64,000 bases of DNA from Microbacterium sp. LWH13-1.2 (lineage in GTDB: Bacteria; Actinomycetota; Actinomycetes; Actinomycetales; Microbacteriaceae), in assembly GCF_038397735.1 (NCBI RefSeq), contig NZ_CP151635.1, positions 3,596,001 through 3,660,000 of the forward strand. The letters run 5' to 3'. Shown here piece after piece: positions 8,254-16,188 of the stretch. A model generated the notes under the pieces. The model worked only from the letters and a program-made list of their open reading frames with translations, searched no databases and was not told the origin of the DNA. A program made the position numbers and the translations under genes. How positions within the stretch are numbered: the stretch's first letter is position 1; each line of letters starts with the position of its first letter.

Positions 8254-10221
8254 ATGGACACTCCGGACGATAAGACGCCCCCGAGGAACGACGCTCCGAA
8301 GACCACCACCGCCGCTGTCCGGCAGGCCGCGAAGGCCACCGAGACCGCCCAGAAGATCGTCCGTGACATCGCCGCCGTGCCGCCGCGCGGCGTGCATCCG
8401 GCGCTCGTTCCCGGTGTCGCGGTCGAAGAGACGGGCCGCACCTACCGCACCGACCCGCTCGTCTTCGGCATCGCCGTCGCACTGACCGTCGCGTTCATCG
8501 CGTGGGGCGTGTTCGCGGGTGACAACCTCTCGGGCACGACGTCCACCGTGCTCGCATGGGTCGTGGAGTACTTCGGCTTCTTCTTCACGACGATCGCCAC
8601 CGTCATCCTCGTCTTCATGCTGTTCATCGGCTTCAGTCGCTATGGACGCATTCCCCTCGGCCGAGACGACGAAGAGCCGGAGTTCTCGATGTTCTCGTGG
8701 ATCTCGATGCTGTTCGCCGCCGGCATGGGCATCGGCCTCGTCTTCTGGGGCGCCGCCGAGCCGCTCACCTTCTTCGAGAACCCGCCGCCCGGCACCGTCG
8801 AGGCGAACACTCTCGACGCGATGCACACCGCGCAGGCGCAGGTGCTCTACCACTGGGGCCCGCAGGCCTGGGCGTTCTACGCGCTCGTCGGTGGCGCGAT
8901 CGCGTACGGCGCCTTCCGCCGCGGACGCACTCCGCTGATCTCGTCGATCTTCGCGCCGCTGCTCGGCGAGGGTCGCACGACCGGACCCCTCGGCCGCACG
9001 ATCGACGTCTTCTCGATCATCGTGACGCTGTTCGGCACCGCGGCCTCGCTCGGTCTCGGCGCCCTGCAGATCGGCCACGGCGTCGAGATCGTCAGCGGCA
9101 TCGGCGAGCTCGGCAACGGCGTGCTCATCGCCGCGATCGCCGTGCTCACCGCCTGCTTCATCGCCTCCGCCGTGTCGGGTGTCTCCAAGGGCATCCGCGC
9201 GCTGTCGAACATCAACGCGGTCGTGGCCCTGCTGCTCGCGTTCTTCGTGTTCTTCGTCGGTCCGACGCTGCTGATCCTCAACGTCATCCCCTCGGTCGCC
9301 GTGCAGTTCCTCGGCGACCTGCCCGAGATGGTCGCCCGCTCGGCCTCACAGGGCGACGAGGCGCAGATGTTCCTGTCGAGCTGGACGATCTTCTACTGGG
9401 CGTGGTGGATCTCGTGGTCGCCGTTCGTCGGCATGTTCATCGCCAAGATCTCGCGCGGCCGCACGCTCCGCCAGTTCGTGTCGGTCGTCATCGTCGTGCC
9501 CGCCGTCATCTCGCTCATCTGGTTCGCGATCTTCGGGACCACGGCCATCCAGCAGCAGATGGACGGCGCGAACCTCACGGTCGATCCGCCTGAGGAAGTC
9601 CTCTTCGGCGTGCTCGAGAACCTGCCGTTCCCGCTGATCACCAGCATCGTGCTCATCCTGCTGATCGCGATCTTCTTCATCACCGGGGCGGATTCCGCAT
9701 CCCTCGTGATGGGCACGCTGTCGCAGCAGGGGCGGCCCGAGCCGTCGCGCTGGGTCGCGGTCGTCTGGGGTGTGCTGGTCGGAGTCATCGCCGCGGTGCT
9801 GCTCGTCACCGGCGAAGAGGGCAGCGGCCTGAAGTCGCTGCAGAACGTCACCATCATCGCCGCCCTGCCGTTCGCGGTGATCATGACGTTCATGATGGTC
9901 GCGTTCATGAAGGACCTCCGGCGTGATCCGCTGATCCTGCGCGACCGCTATGCCCGGATGGCCGTGCGCCACAGCGTCATGGCGGGGCTCGAGGAGTACG
10001 GCGACGACTTCGCCCTCGTGCCGGTCGAATACGACCACTCCGAAGACGACCTCGCCTGGATCGACGAAGCCGACGTCGACGACAGCCTCGCCGAGGTCTA
10101 CGCGACCGCGACCGAGGCGATCGACATCATCCCGGACGCCGGGGCGGATGCCGATCCCGGTGCCGGTGCGGACGCCGATCCCGGCGCCGACCCCGCGGGA
10201 CTCGCCGAGCGCCCGTCCTGA
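8254..10221 (+). CDS. BCCT-family glycine betaine/choline/carnitine transporter
   Basis: A 655-residue, twelve-helix secondary transporter for quaternary ammonium osmolytes. Diagnostic stretches are GLVFWGAAEPLTFF, TIFYWAWWISWSPFVGMFIAKISRGRTLRQF split across the aromatic-box region, and TGADSASLVMGTLS. An approximately 60-residue soluble N-terminus and an acidic C-terminal tail of about 90 residues carrying DAGADADPGAGADADP repeats flank the core; charged BCCT tails are known osmosensors in BetP. The ATG at 8254 has GGGAGA upstream at 10-nt spacing; an ATG at 8236 is an alternative. Confidence 0.92.
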   Translation: MDTPDDKTPPRNDAPKTTTAAVRQAAKATETAQKIVRDIAAVPPRGVHPALVPGVAVEETGRTYRTDPLVFGIAVALTVAFIAWGVFAGDNLSGTTSTVLAWVVEYFGFFFTTIATVILVFMLFIGFSRYGRIPLGRDDEEPEFSMFSWISMLFAAGMGIGLVFWGAAEPLTFFENPPPGTVEANTLDAMHTAQAQVLYHWGPQAWAFYALVGGAIAYGAFRRGRTPLISSIFAPLLGEGRTTGPLGRTIDVFSIIVTLFGTAASLGLGALQIGHGVEIVSGIGELGNGVLIAAIAVLTACFIASAVSGVSKGIRALSNINAVVALLLAFFVFFVGPTLLILNVIPSVAVQFLGDLPEMVARSASQGDEAQMFLSSWTIFYWAWWISWSPFVGMFIAKISRGRTLRQFVSVVIVVPAVISLIWFAIFGTTAIQQQMDGANLTVDPPEEVLFGVLENLPFPLITSIVLILLIAIFFITGADSASLVMGTLSQQGRPEPSRWVAVVWGVLVGVIAAVLLVTGEEGSGLKSLQNVTIIAALPFAVIMTFMMVAFMKDLRRDPLILRDRYARMAVRHSVMAGLEEYGDDFALVPVEYDHSEDDLAWIDEADVDDSLAEVYATATEAIDIIPDAGADADPGAGADADPGADPAGLAERPS

Positions 10222-10236
10222 CGTCGGGTGCGCGAG

Positions 10237-10271
10237 TGGCCCCGCATGGGTTTCGGCCCGGTGCGGGGCCA
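10237..10271 (+). terminator. stem-loop downstream of the BCCT gene
   Basis: TGGCCCCGCA at 10237-10246 pairs perfectly with TGCGGGGCCA at 10262-10271 around a 15-nt loop. There is no U-tract. It is suitably placed 15 bp after the BCCT stop codon. Confidence 0.45.
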
Positions 10272-10292
10272 GTTACGCATCCGAATCGGCTG

Positions 10293-10346
10293 ATTGCGGT
10301 GCGAAAGTGACCCCGCGTGGAATTGCGGTGCGAAAGTGACCCCGCG
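10293..10346. repeat. two 25-nt direct repeats with 29-nt period
   Basis: An exact 25-nt sequence ending in GCGAAAGTGACCCCGCG occurs at 10293-10317 and 10322-10346. A degenerate third copy with GTGCGCGAGTGGCCCCGC is at 10228-10245. They lie in the spacer between two convergent genes and contain no ORF. Confidence 0.8.
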
Positions 10347-10370
10347 CGGCGGGCGGACGGCCGGTGCGGT

Positions 10371-11996
10371 TCAGGCGACGGCGGCCGCCTCGGAATCCGC
10401 ACCGGACGCATCGTCCGTCCCGGGCGCGACCGTCTCGACCGGAAGGGCCGCTGCGTCGGTGATCCGGGCGGCCATGCCCGCGAAGATGAACCCGTGGAAC
10501 GGCAGCACACCGAGCCAGTACAGGCGGCCGGCGAGTCCACGCGGGAAGAACACGGCGCGCTGCTCGTAGCGTGACCCGTCGCCGTCCGGCAGTGCCCGCA
10601 GCTCGAGCCACGCCTCGCCCGGCACCTTCATCTCGGCGCGCAGGCGCAGCAGCCCGCCGCTCGCGGGGGAGTCGTCCGTCTTGCGCCCGGGCTCCTCGAC
10701 GGCCTCGACGCGCCAGAAGTCGATCGCGTCGCCGACCCGGGCCTCGACTTTGCTGCGGCGCCCGCGGCGAAGCCCGACGCCGCCGACGAGGCGGTCCATC
10801 CACCCGCGCACCGCCCACAGGAACTTCGACGAGTACCAGCCGTTCGACCCGCCGATGCCGATGATCACGCGCCACAGCCCGTCGACCGGCGCGGCGGTCT
10901 TCAGCTTGCGGGTGTCGGTGAAGACGGTGCGCCCGGCCCAGTCGGGGTCGCTCGGCAGCGGATCGCTCGGGGCGCCAGAGACCTCGGCATCCTGCCAGCT
11001 CGTCTCGATCGTGTCGGCGTCGAGTCGGCCCAGCGCCATCGACACGGCCTTGCGGTAGGGCGTCAGTCCGCCCTCGGGCTTCGGGATCAGGTCGTCGACC
11101 GCGTGGTCCTTCACGATGCACTCGTTCTGCAGCGACGCGACGAGCGGACGAGCGATCGATCGCGGAACCGGCGTCACCAGGTTCACCCAGTGCGACGCCA
11201 GGCCGGGGGTCAGTACGGGCAGAGCCGCGATGGCACGCTGACGAAGACCCGCTTCGAGCGCGTACCCGTTCATCATCTGGCCGTATCGCAGCACGTCGGG
11301 GCCGCCGATGTCGACCGCGCGGTTCACGTCGGCATCCACCCGTGCAGCTCCGAGCAGGTAGTGCAGCACGTCGCGCACGGCGATCGGCTGGATGCGGTTG
11401 CGCACCCACTTCGGCGCCGGCATGTACGGCAGCACGTCGGTGAGGTGGCGGATCATCTCGAACGATGCAGACCCCGAGCCGATCACGACACCGGCCTGCA
11501 GCACCAGCGACGGCACGCCGGATTCGAGGAAGATCTCGCCCACGCGCACCCGGGAGCGCAGGTGAGGGGAGAGCTTCGCGTCTTCGGGATGCAGTCCGCC
11601 CAGGTAGACGATGCGGTGCACGCCGGCAGCGGCCGCGGCACCCGCCACCGTCGTCGCCGCGCGCTCGTCGCTGTCTTCGAACCCCTTGCCGGCGGTCATC
11701 GAGTGGATCAGGTAGTAGACGACATCGACATCCTTCATGGCTTCGGCCACGGCATCCGCGTCATCGGCCGAGCCCTCGACGATCTCGCACTCCGAGCCCC
11801 AGGGGAAGGATGCCGCGCGTGCGGCGTCCCTCGCGAGCGTTCGCACCCGATATCCGGCGTTCAGCAGGCGCGGGGTGAGGCGGCCACCGATGTATCCGGT
11901 GGCTCCGAGGACGAGCGCGCGGGGCGCCGATCCGTCCTCGCGGGGGAGTGCGCGCAGGGCCTCTTCGTGCCCGGTGGGCTGGGTGAGCTCGGTCAT
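10371..11996 (-). CDS. NAD(P)-binding SDR-like protein with DUF2867 domain
   Basis: A 541-residue two-domain protein. Residues 1-240 are an atypical (NmrA/TMR-like) Rossmann domain with LVLGATGYIGGRLTPRLL near residue 28, EGSADDADAV, and VYYLIHSM in place of a classical catalytic site. The C-terminal half matches the DUF2867 layout (DGLWRVIIGIGGSNGWYSSKFLW, RPVFFPRGLAGRLYW-like ending near VLPFHGFIF). Function is unknown; such proteins are often called NAD-dependent epimerases. I prefer the ATG at 11996 (MTELTQP) to a GTG at 12047, which would overlap the divergent promoter and its MarR-like operator. Confidence 0.8.
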   Translation of the reverse strand: MTELTQPTGHEEALRALPREDGSAPRALVLGATGYIGGRLTPRLLNAGYRVRTLARDAARAASFPWGSECEIVEGSADDADAVAEAMKDVDVVYYLIHSMTAGKGFEDSDERAATTVAGAAAAAGVHRIVYLGGLHPEDAKLSPHLRSRVRVGEIFLESGVPSLVLQAGVVIGSGSASFEMIRHLTDVLPYMPAPKWVRNRIQPIAVRDVLHYLLGAARVDADVNRAVDIGGPDVLRYGQMMNGYALEAGLRQRAIAALPVLTPGLASHWVNLVTPVPRSIARPLVASLQNECIVKDHAVDDLIPKPEGGLTPYRKAVSMALGRLDADTIETSWQDAEVSGAPSDPLPSDPDWAGRTVFTDTRKLKTAAPVDGLWRVIIGIGGSNGWYSSKFLWAVRGWMDRLVGGVGLRRGRRSKVEARVGDAIDFWRVEAVEEPGRKTDDSPASGGLLRLRAEMKVPGEAWLELRALPDGDGSRYEQRAVFFPRGLAGRLYWLGVLPFHGFIFAGMAARITDAAALPVETVAPGTDDASGADSEAAAVA

Positions 11997-12035
11997 GTGT
12001 TGAGCGTAAGCGGAATGCCTGAATATTTCGCTAGG

Positions 12036-12066
12036 GTGACAATTCACTAGTTCACCTAGTAATCTT
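12036..12066 (+). promoter_or_regulatory. promoter with MarR-type operator (site 1)
   Basis: GTGACA at 12036-12041 and TAATCT at 12060-12065, 18 bp apart, look like -35 and -10 elements for the membrane-protein gene at 12090. Between them sits ACTAG-N5-CTAGT (12046-12060). The 19-mer at 12048-12066 matches 17 of 19 bases of the one at 15803-15821, so one repressor probably controls both promoters by occlusion. Confidence 0.6.
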
Positions 12067-12089
12067 TGTGCGGAGGAAGGTGTGACGCC

Positions 12090-12374
12090 ATGACGACAGC
12101 AGCAGAAGCCCCCACGCGCCGCGATCTCCGAGCGCGCCGGATCGTGAGCCCCGAGGCATCGTCGGTCGCCCTCGCCCCGCTGTCGGCCCGCGAGGCCGTG
12201 GGCAGGCGCACAGGCATCGACCGCGTCGCTGCTTCCTCGTCACGCGTTTCGTTCGCGCAGGCTTCCTCGTCGCGCGCTCCGCTCTGGCAGGCCGCAGGCA
12301 TCGTCGGTCTGATCGCCCTGATCGCCGCCGCGACGCTGCCCCTGATCGCCCAGATCCTCTCGCTCCCGCTGTGA
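12090..12374 (+). CDS. small membrane protein of unknown function
   Basis: A 94-residue protein. The first 65 residues are hydrophilic, Ala/Ser/Arg-rich and probably disordered. Residues about 70-92 (WQAAGIVGLIALIAAATLPLIAQIL) form a single membrane segment reaching almost to the C-terminus, which suggests a tail-anchored topology. The ATG at 12090 is preceded by GGAGGAAGG about 9 bp upstream; earlier in-frame starts are worse. I recognise no family. It lies just upstream of csbD and is driven by a promoter carrying the MarR-type operator, so a stress-related role is possible but unproven. Confidence 0.65.
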   Translation: MTTAAEAPTRRDLRARRIVSPEASSVALAPLSAREAVGRRTGIDRVAASSSRVSFAQASSSRAPLWQAAGIVGLIALIAAATLPLIAQILSLPL

Positions 12375-12398
12375 GCGCAGAGCCGAAGTCGTGGACCG

Positions 12399-12430
12399 AC
12401 TGAAGACCACCAGACCAACTGAAGACCACC
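12399..12430. repeat. 13-nt direct repeat ahead of csbD
   Basis: ACTGAAGACCACC occurs at 12399-12411 and 12418-12430, a 19-nt period, in the leader of the CsbD gene. No function is evident; it may be a small slippage duplication. Confidence 0.6.
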
Positions 12431-12453
12431 GCTGATGAGAGAAAGGATCCCCC

Positions 12454-12627
12454 ATGGGACTCGATGACAAGATCAAGAACGCCGCTCAGGACCTCGCCGG
12501 CAAGGCGAAGGAGGCCGCCGGCAAGGTGACCGACAACGAGAAGCTTGAGGCGGAGGGCCGCGCCGACCAGGCGAAGGCCAACGTCAAGAAGGCCGGCGAG
12601 AACGTCAAGGACGCGTTCAACAGCTGA
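12454..12627 (+). CDS. CsbD family stress protein
   Basis: A 57-residue hydrophilic, Lys/Ala-rich protein beginning MGLDDKIKNAAQDLAGKAKEA (first 20 shown as MGLDDKIKNAAQDLAGKAKE) and containing the CsbD core pattern KxKEAAGKVTDNEKLEAEGRADQ. CsbD-like proteins are sigma-B-type general stress proteins of unknown biochemical activity. The gene is too short for many gene finders, but AAAGGA lies 9 bp before the ATG and an 11-bp terminator hairpin follows it, so it is certainly real. It may share the upstream promoter with the small membrane protein. Confidence 0.93.
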   Translation: MGLDDKIKNAAQDLAGKAKEAAGKVTDNEKLEAEGRADQAKANVKKAGENVKDAFNS

Positions 12628-12644
12628 GAACAGCCACACAGTGC

Positions 12645-12670
12645 GGGGAGGCGGCGACAGCCGCCTCCCC
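12645..12670 (+). terminator. rho-independent-like terminator after csbD
   Basis: GGGGAGGCGGC at 12645-12655 pairs perfectly with GCCGCCTCCCC at 12660-12670 across a GACA tetraloop. A short pyrimidine-rich run (GTCGTCTGTC) follows, without a true U-tract, as is common in high-GC actinobacteria. Confidence 0.8.
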
Positions 12671-12727
12671 GTCGTCTGTCCGGCCCGGCCTACGAGGCAG
12701 ATCCGGCACGAGAGAGAAGATGACTGC

Positions 12728-14353
12728 ATGTCCGATCCACTGAAGACCGAGAACCTGACCCTGTGGCAGCGACTGCTCCGTCGCCTGCGACCGGCCAAGG
12801 GGGATGAACTGCGGCGCCTGACCGTCGAAGACGTCACGGTGGTCGACCGTCCGATGCTCCGCCGCGCCGTCGCGGGCACCGTGGTCGGCAACCTCATGGA
12901 GTGGTACGACATCGGCGTCTACGGCTACCTCGCCGTGATCATCGGGCGCGCGTTCCTGCCCGACGCATCGGCCGGTGCGCAGTCGCTCTTCTCGCTCGGC
13001 GTCTTCGCCGTGACGTTCGTCGCGCGTCCGCTCGGCGGCATCGTGCTCGGCCAGCTCGGCGACCGCATGGGTCGCCAGCGCGTGCTCGCATTCACGCTCA
13101 TCATGATGGCCGCGGCGACGTTCCTCATCGGTGTCCTTCCCGACTTCTCGGTGATCGGCGTCTGGGCGCCCATCCTGCTGATCGTCCTCAAGCTCGCGCA
13201 GGGCTTCTCGACGGGCGGCGAGTATGCCGGTGCCACGACGTTCATCACCGAATACGCGCCCGACAAGCGCCGCGGCTTCTACGCCTCTCTGCTCGACCTC
13301 GGCTCGTACATGGGCTTCGCGATCGGCGCCGCATTCGTGTCGATCCTGCAGCTCACGCTCTCGGCCGAGGTCATGCAGGGCTTCGCCTGGCGCATCCCGT
13401 TCCTCGTCGCCCTGCCGCTCGGACTGATCGCGATCTACTTCCGGCTCAAGATCGAAGACACCCCCGCCTTCCAGGAGGCGCAGGATGCCGCCCAGCGCGC
13501 GGCCGACGACGCGAAGGAAGCGGTCGACGCCCCGAAGGGCGTCATCGCGCTGATCCGCGCGTACTGGCGCGAGCTGCTCACGGCCTTCGTTCTCGTCGCT
13601 GCCGCGAACACGGTCGGCTACGCCCTCACCTCCTACATGCCGACGTACCTGACCGGAACCCTCGGCTACGACGAGGTGCACGGCACGCTGCTCACGCTCC
13701 CGGTGCTCGTGGCGATGGCCCTCTGCATTCCGCTCACCGGCAAGCTGTCCGACCGCATCGGACGCAAGAGGGTCCTGTTCATCGGCTCGATCTCGGCGAT
13801 CGTGCTGGCCGTGCCGTCGTTCCTGTTCATGATGCACGGCGAGATCTGGTCGACTCTGCTGGGCCTCGTGCTGCTCGCGTTCCCGGTCACGTTCTACGTC
13901 GCGAACCTCGCGTCGTCACTGCCGGCGCTCTTCCCCACGTCATCCCGCTACGGCGGCATGGGCATCTCGTACAACCTCGCGGTCGCGCTGTTCGCGGGTA
14001 CGGCTCCGGTGGTGATGGAGGCGCTCGTGCAGCTGACCGGGTCGTCGCTCGCGCCGGCGTTCTACGTCATCGGCACCTCGATCGCCGGCTTCATCGCCGT
14101 GGTCGTGCTCAAGGAGTCGGCACGCAGGCCGTTGCCGGGTGCGATGCCGAGCGTGCAGACGCACGAAGAGGCCGTCGAGTTGGTCGAGACGCAGGAGGAG
14201 AACCCCGACCTGGACCTCGACGAGCTCTTCCCCGAGCGCCTCGAGAACGCGGAGTACGTGGCCGAACTGGCCGCGCAGGCGGAGCACGATGCGGTGGCCG
14301 GGCAGGCCTCGCGCGCAGACGAGCAGGGCGAGGGTCAGGCCGAGAAGGCCTGA
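12728..14353 (+). CDS. MFS transporter, metabolite:H+ symporter (ProP-like)
   Basis: A 541-residue MFS protein of the MHS subfamily (ProP, KgtP, shikimate and citrate symporters). Diagnostic motifs are TVVGNLMEWYDIGVYG at about residues 50-65, RPLGGIVLGQLGDRMGRQ (motif A), GFSTGGEYAGATTFITEYAP (the MHS hallmark) and DRIGRKRVLF in the second half. An N-terminal cytoplasmic extension of about 45 residues and an acidic tail of about 70 residues with EELVET-like repeats are longer than usual. The ATG at 12728 was chosen because the longer frame runs through the csbD terminator. The substrate is probably an organic acid or betaine/proline. Confidence 0.9.
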   Translation: MSDPLKTENLTLWQRLLRRLRPAKGDELRRLTVEDVTVVDRPMLRRAVAGTVVGNLMEWYDIGVYGYLAVIIGRAFLPDASAGAQSLFSLGVFAVTFVARPLGGIVLGQLGDRMGRQRVLAFTLIMMAAATFLIGVLPDFSVIGVWAPILLIVLKLAQGFSTGGEYAGATTFITEYAPDKRRGFYASLLDLGSYMGFAIGAAFVSILQLTLSAEVMQGFAWRIPFLVALPLGLIAIYFRLKIEDTPAFQEAQDAAQRAADDAKEAVDAPKGVIALIRAYWRELLTAFVLVAAANTVGYALTSYMPTYLTGTLGYDEVHGTLLTLPVLVAMALCIPLTGKLSDRIGRKRVLFIGSISAIVLAVPSFLFMMHGEIWSTLLGLVLLAFPVTFYVANLASSLPALFPTSSRYGGMGISYNLAVALFAGTAPVVMEALVQLTGSSLAPAFYVIGTSIAGFIAVVVLKESARRPLPGAMPSVQTHEEAVELVETQEENPDLDLDELFPERLENAEYVAELAAQAEHDAVAGQASRADEQGEGQAEKA

Positions 14354-14398
14354 TCGACCTGTCGAGTGGTCGGCCGATTCGCGGCCGGCCCTCGGCAG

Positions 14399-14956
14399 TC
14401 ACTCGCCGGAGGACTCCGACTCTTCGTGCGAGCGGATGACGTCGCGCAGCTCCTGATCGAGGTCGGATGCCTCTTCGATCGCCGACGTCATGCCCGCGAG
14501 GAAGTGCGTGACGATGCCGCGCTCCTTGTCGCTCATCTCATCGACGAGCGCGAGCATCCGGCGGTGCATCGCCCCGAGGGTCTCGCGCACCTCGTCGTCG
14601 CTGCTGACGGTCGGCACGACGACGCCGGCACGGCGGTCGGTCGGGTGCGGCTCGCGCTTCGCGTGACCGCCCTTCTCGAGCCGGTCGATCAGAGTCGTCG
14701 TCGAAGCGGTCGAGATGTCGAGCATGCGGGCGATGTCGATCGGGCGCACGATGCGACCGGCCCGCTGTTCGCGCAGCAGGAAGCGCAGTGCCACCAGATC
14801 GGTCTCGTTCATGCCCATCGACACCCGGGTGCGGGCGCGCATGGCGGTCTCGGCCGCGCGGTAGCGACGCAGCATGTTCAGCACGTCGACCGTGCTGGCG
14901 GTGCTCGAATCGGGGTACCAGTAGCCGGAGCGGCCGAACTCCTCAGGCTTCTCCAT
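14399..14956 (-). CDS. MarR-family transcriptional regulator
   Basis: A 185-residue MarR-type winged-helix protein. After about 40 residues the core begins: MRARTRVSMGMNETDLVALRFL (first helices), RPIDIARMLDISTASTTTLIDRLEKGGHAKREPHPTDRR-type recognition helix and wing with the conserved DRR. A long C-terminal dimerisation helix pair follows. The gene overlaps the stop of the preceding small gene (TGATG), so the two are translationally coupled; a GTG one codon earlier is an equally good start. It is a candidate for the protein binding the CTAGGTAACCTAG-type operators nearby. Confidence 0.9.
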   Translation of the reverse strand: MEKPEEFGRSGYWYPDSSTASTVDVLNMLRRYRAAETAMRARTRVSMGMNETDLVALRFLLREQRAGRIVRPIDIARMLDISTASTTTLIDRLEKGGHAKREPHPTDRRAGVVVPTVSSDDEVRETLGAMHRRMLALVDEMSDKERGIVTHFLAGMTSAIEEASDLDQELRDVIRSHEESESSGE

Positions 14957-15213
14957 CACGCCACCTCGCCATCGTCGCTGCGTGCGTCGTCGGTCGCGCG
15001 TTCGTCGGCCTCGCGGGAGAGCATCTCGATCGCGCCGGATTCGACCTCTGCGGGAACGATCTGCAGGATGCCGCCGGTGATGGCGTCATGCTCGGCGGAG
15101 ACGATCTGGTCGAGGCGCCACGTAGGGACGGACGGGAAGCGTTCCCGCAGGCGATCGAGCATGTCGGCGTACATGATGTACCCCGCATCCTCGAGTGTGA
15201 ATCGCTCGACCAT
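14956..15213 (-). CDS. small three-helix-bundle-like protein
   Basis: An 85-residue protein. The stretch YADMLDRLRERFPSVPTWRLDQIVSAEHDAITGG follows the pattern of the actinobacterial three-helix bundle dimerization domain (LxxRFPxVPxxxVxxVVxxAxxxF), and VPAEVESGAIEML would be the third helix. The tail is acidic. Function is unknown. I chose the ATG at 15213 because GGGAAGGGA precedes it. The gene is the first of a two-gene unit with the MarR regulator and is divergent from a second MarR gene. Confidence 0.7.
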   Translation of the reverse strand: MVERFTLEDAGYIMYADMLDRLRERFPSVPTWRLDQIVSAEHDAITGGILQIVPAEVESGAIEMLSREADERATDDARSDDGEVA

Positions 15214-15287
15214 GGCTTCCCTTCCCGCAGACATCCATCTTCGCACCCGAACAGAGTCCCTGGTCGCATTGGATTTCGCTAGCCAGC

Positions 15288-15297
15288 CTGGTTACCT
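15288..15297. promoter_or_regulatory. MarR-type operator half-site (site 2)
   Basis: CTGGTTACCT, read on the minus strand as AGGTAACCAG, matches the AGGTAACC core of the palindrome at 15803-15815. It sits in the 121-bp gap between the divergent small gene and second MarR gene. This is the weakest of the three sites. Confidence 0.35.
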
Positions 15298-15334
15298 TTT
15301 CATCGAGTATCATGGGAGCGTCAGGGGGTGACAC

Positions 15335-15784
15335 ATGGCAAGCAGGACCGAGCTGCAGACCACGACTACCGAACTCGTCGCGCGCGTCGATGAGCTTCGT
15401 CGCGCCGAGGCGCAGTTGGGGCGTCGGCTGGCGGCCATGCGCGCGCCGAATGACACCGATCGCGAGGCGATGCGGTTCATCGCGGATGCTCCCTCGGACG
15501 CGCCGGCCACGCCGGGCGGCCTCGCCGCTCATTTGAACGTGAGCACTGCGGCGATCACGAGCCTGCTGCGTCGACTGCAGGAGCGTGGGCAGATCGTCAT
15601 CGCCCCGCACCCGGCCGATGCCCGGTCGAAGGTTCTGCGCCCGTCGCTGCGGGATCTGCACTCACCGGCCGATGAGCTCACGCAGCGCATCGAGTCTCTC
15701 GCGAGCGAGTTCACGCCGGAGCAGACCGAGGCTGTGACGCGTTTCCTCCGCCGGCTCGCCGAAGAGATCGGCGACCTGCCTTAA
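15335..15784 (+). CDS. MarR-family transcriptional regulator (second copy)
   Basis: A 149-residue MarR-type regulator. GGLAAHLNVSTAAITSLLRRLQERGQIVIAPHPADARSK-type sequence at about residues 63-103 forms the helix-turn-helix and wing, with DARSK in place of the classic DRR. An N-terminal helix (ELVARVDELRRAEAQLGRRLAAM) and C-terminal helices form the dimer interface. It is followed 71 bp later by the DUF7882 gene, whose promoter carries a strong palindrome. It is divergent from the first MarR unit, so mutual control is likely. Confidence 0.88.
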   Translation: MASRTELQTTTTELVARVDELRRAEAQLGRRLAAMRAPNDTDREAMRFIADAPSDAPATPGGLAAHLNVSTAAITSLLRRLQERGQIVIAPHPADARSKVLRPSLRDLHSPADELTQRIESLASEFTPEQTEAVTRFLRRLAEEIGDLP

Positions 15785-15791
15785 CTTCCGA

Positions 15792-15821
15792 CTGGGATTT
15801 AGCTAGGTAACCTAGTAATCT
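15792..15821 (+). promoter_or_regulatory. promoter with MarR-type operator (site 3)
   Basis: CTAGGT-A-ACCTAG at 15803-15815 is a perfect 6-1-6 palindrome. It is followed by a TAATCT -10-like element at 15816-15821, with a weak CTGGGA -35 at 15792-15797, 18 bp upstream of it. The arrangement of operator, spacer and -10 is the same as at 12036-12066. Confidence 0.65.
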
Positions 15822-15855
15822 ATCTTTCAAGCAGTATTTCGCTTGAGGAGTGATC

Positions 15856-16185
15856 ATGGGTTACCTGACGTATGGAAACACCGCAGCGCCGATCGAGGTC
15901 GACGACGCGCTGCTCACGCACCTGAGGCTCGTGATCGTGACGAAGCTCCGGCGCAATGAGTCCTTCCCGCTGACGCTTCCTCTGCGAAGCGGCGTGGCTG
16001 AGACGCTTTGGCTCCATGCTTCGATCCCGCTGCGATTCGCGATCGAAGACGAGGCGGCGATCGATCGCCCTCTGGTGGTCGCGATGATGAACGCCGCGAG
16101 CTCATCCGGCGGTCTCGACGTCACGCGTGAGGAGTTCGCCGCCTCCGCGGTCGGTGCTCGCACGCTCCATGCGATGAGTGCGTGA
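15856..16185 (+). CDS. DUF7882 family protein
   Basis: A 109-residue protein beginning MGYLTYGNTAAPIEVDDALL, the hallmark opening of DUF7882 proteins, which I know almost only from Microbacteriaceae. VIVTKLRRNESFPLTL and ETLWLHASIPLRF are further family stretches. There are no signal or membrane segments, and function is unknown; the family is often found beside MarR-type regulators or ATP-dependent ligases. GAGGAG lies 5 bp before the ATG at 15856. The promoter carries the MarR-type palindrome, suggesting repression under normal conditions. Confidence 0.85.
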   Translation: MGYLTYGNTAAPIEVDDALLTHLRLVIVTKLRRNESFPLTLPLRSGVAETLWLHASIPLRFAIEDEAAIDRPLVVAMMNAASSSGGLDVTREEFAASAVGARTLHAMSA

Positions 16186-16188
16186 CCC

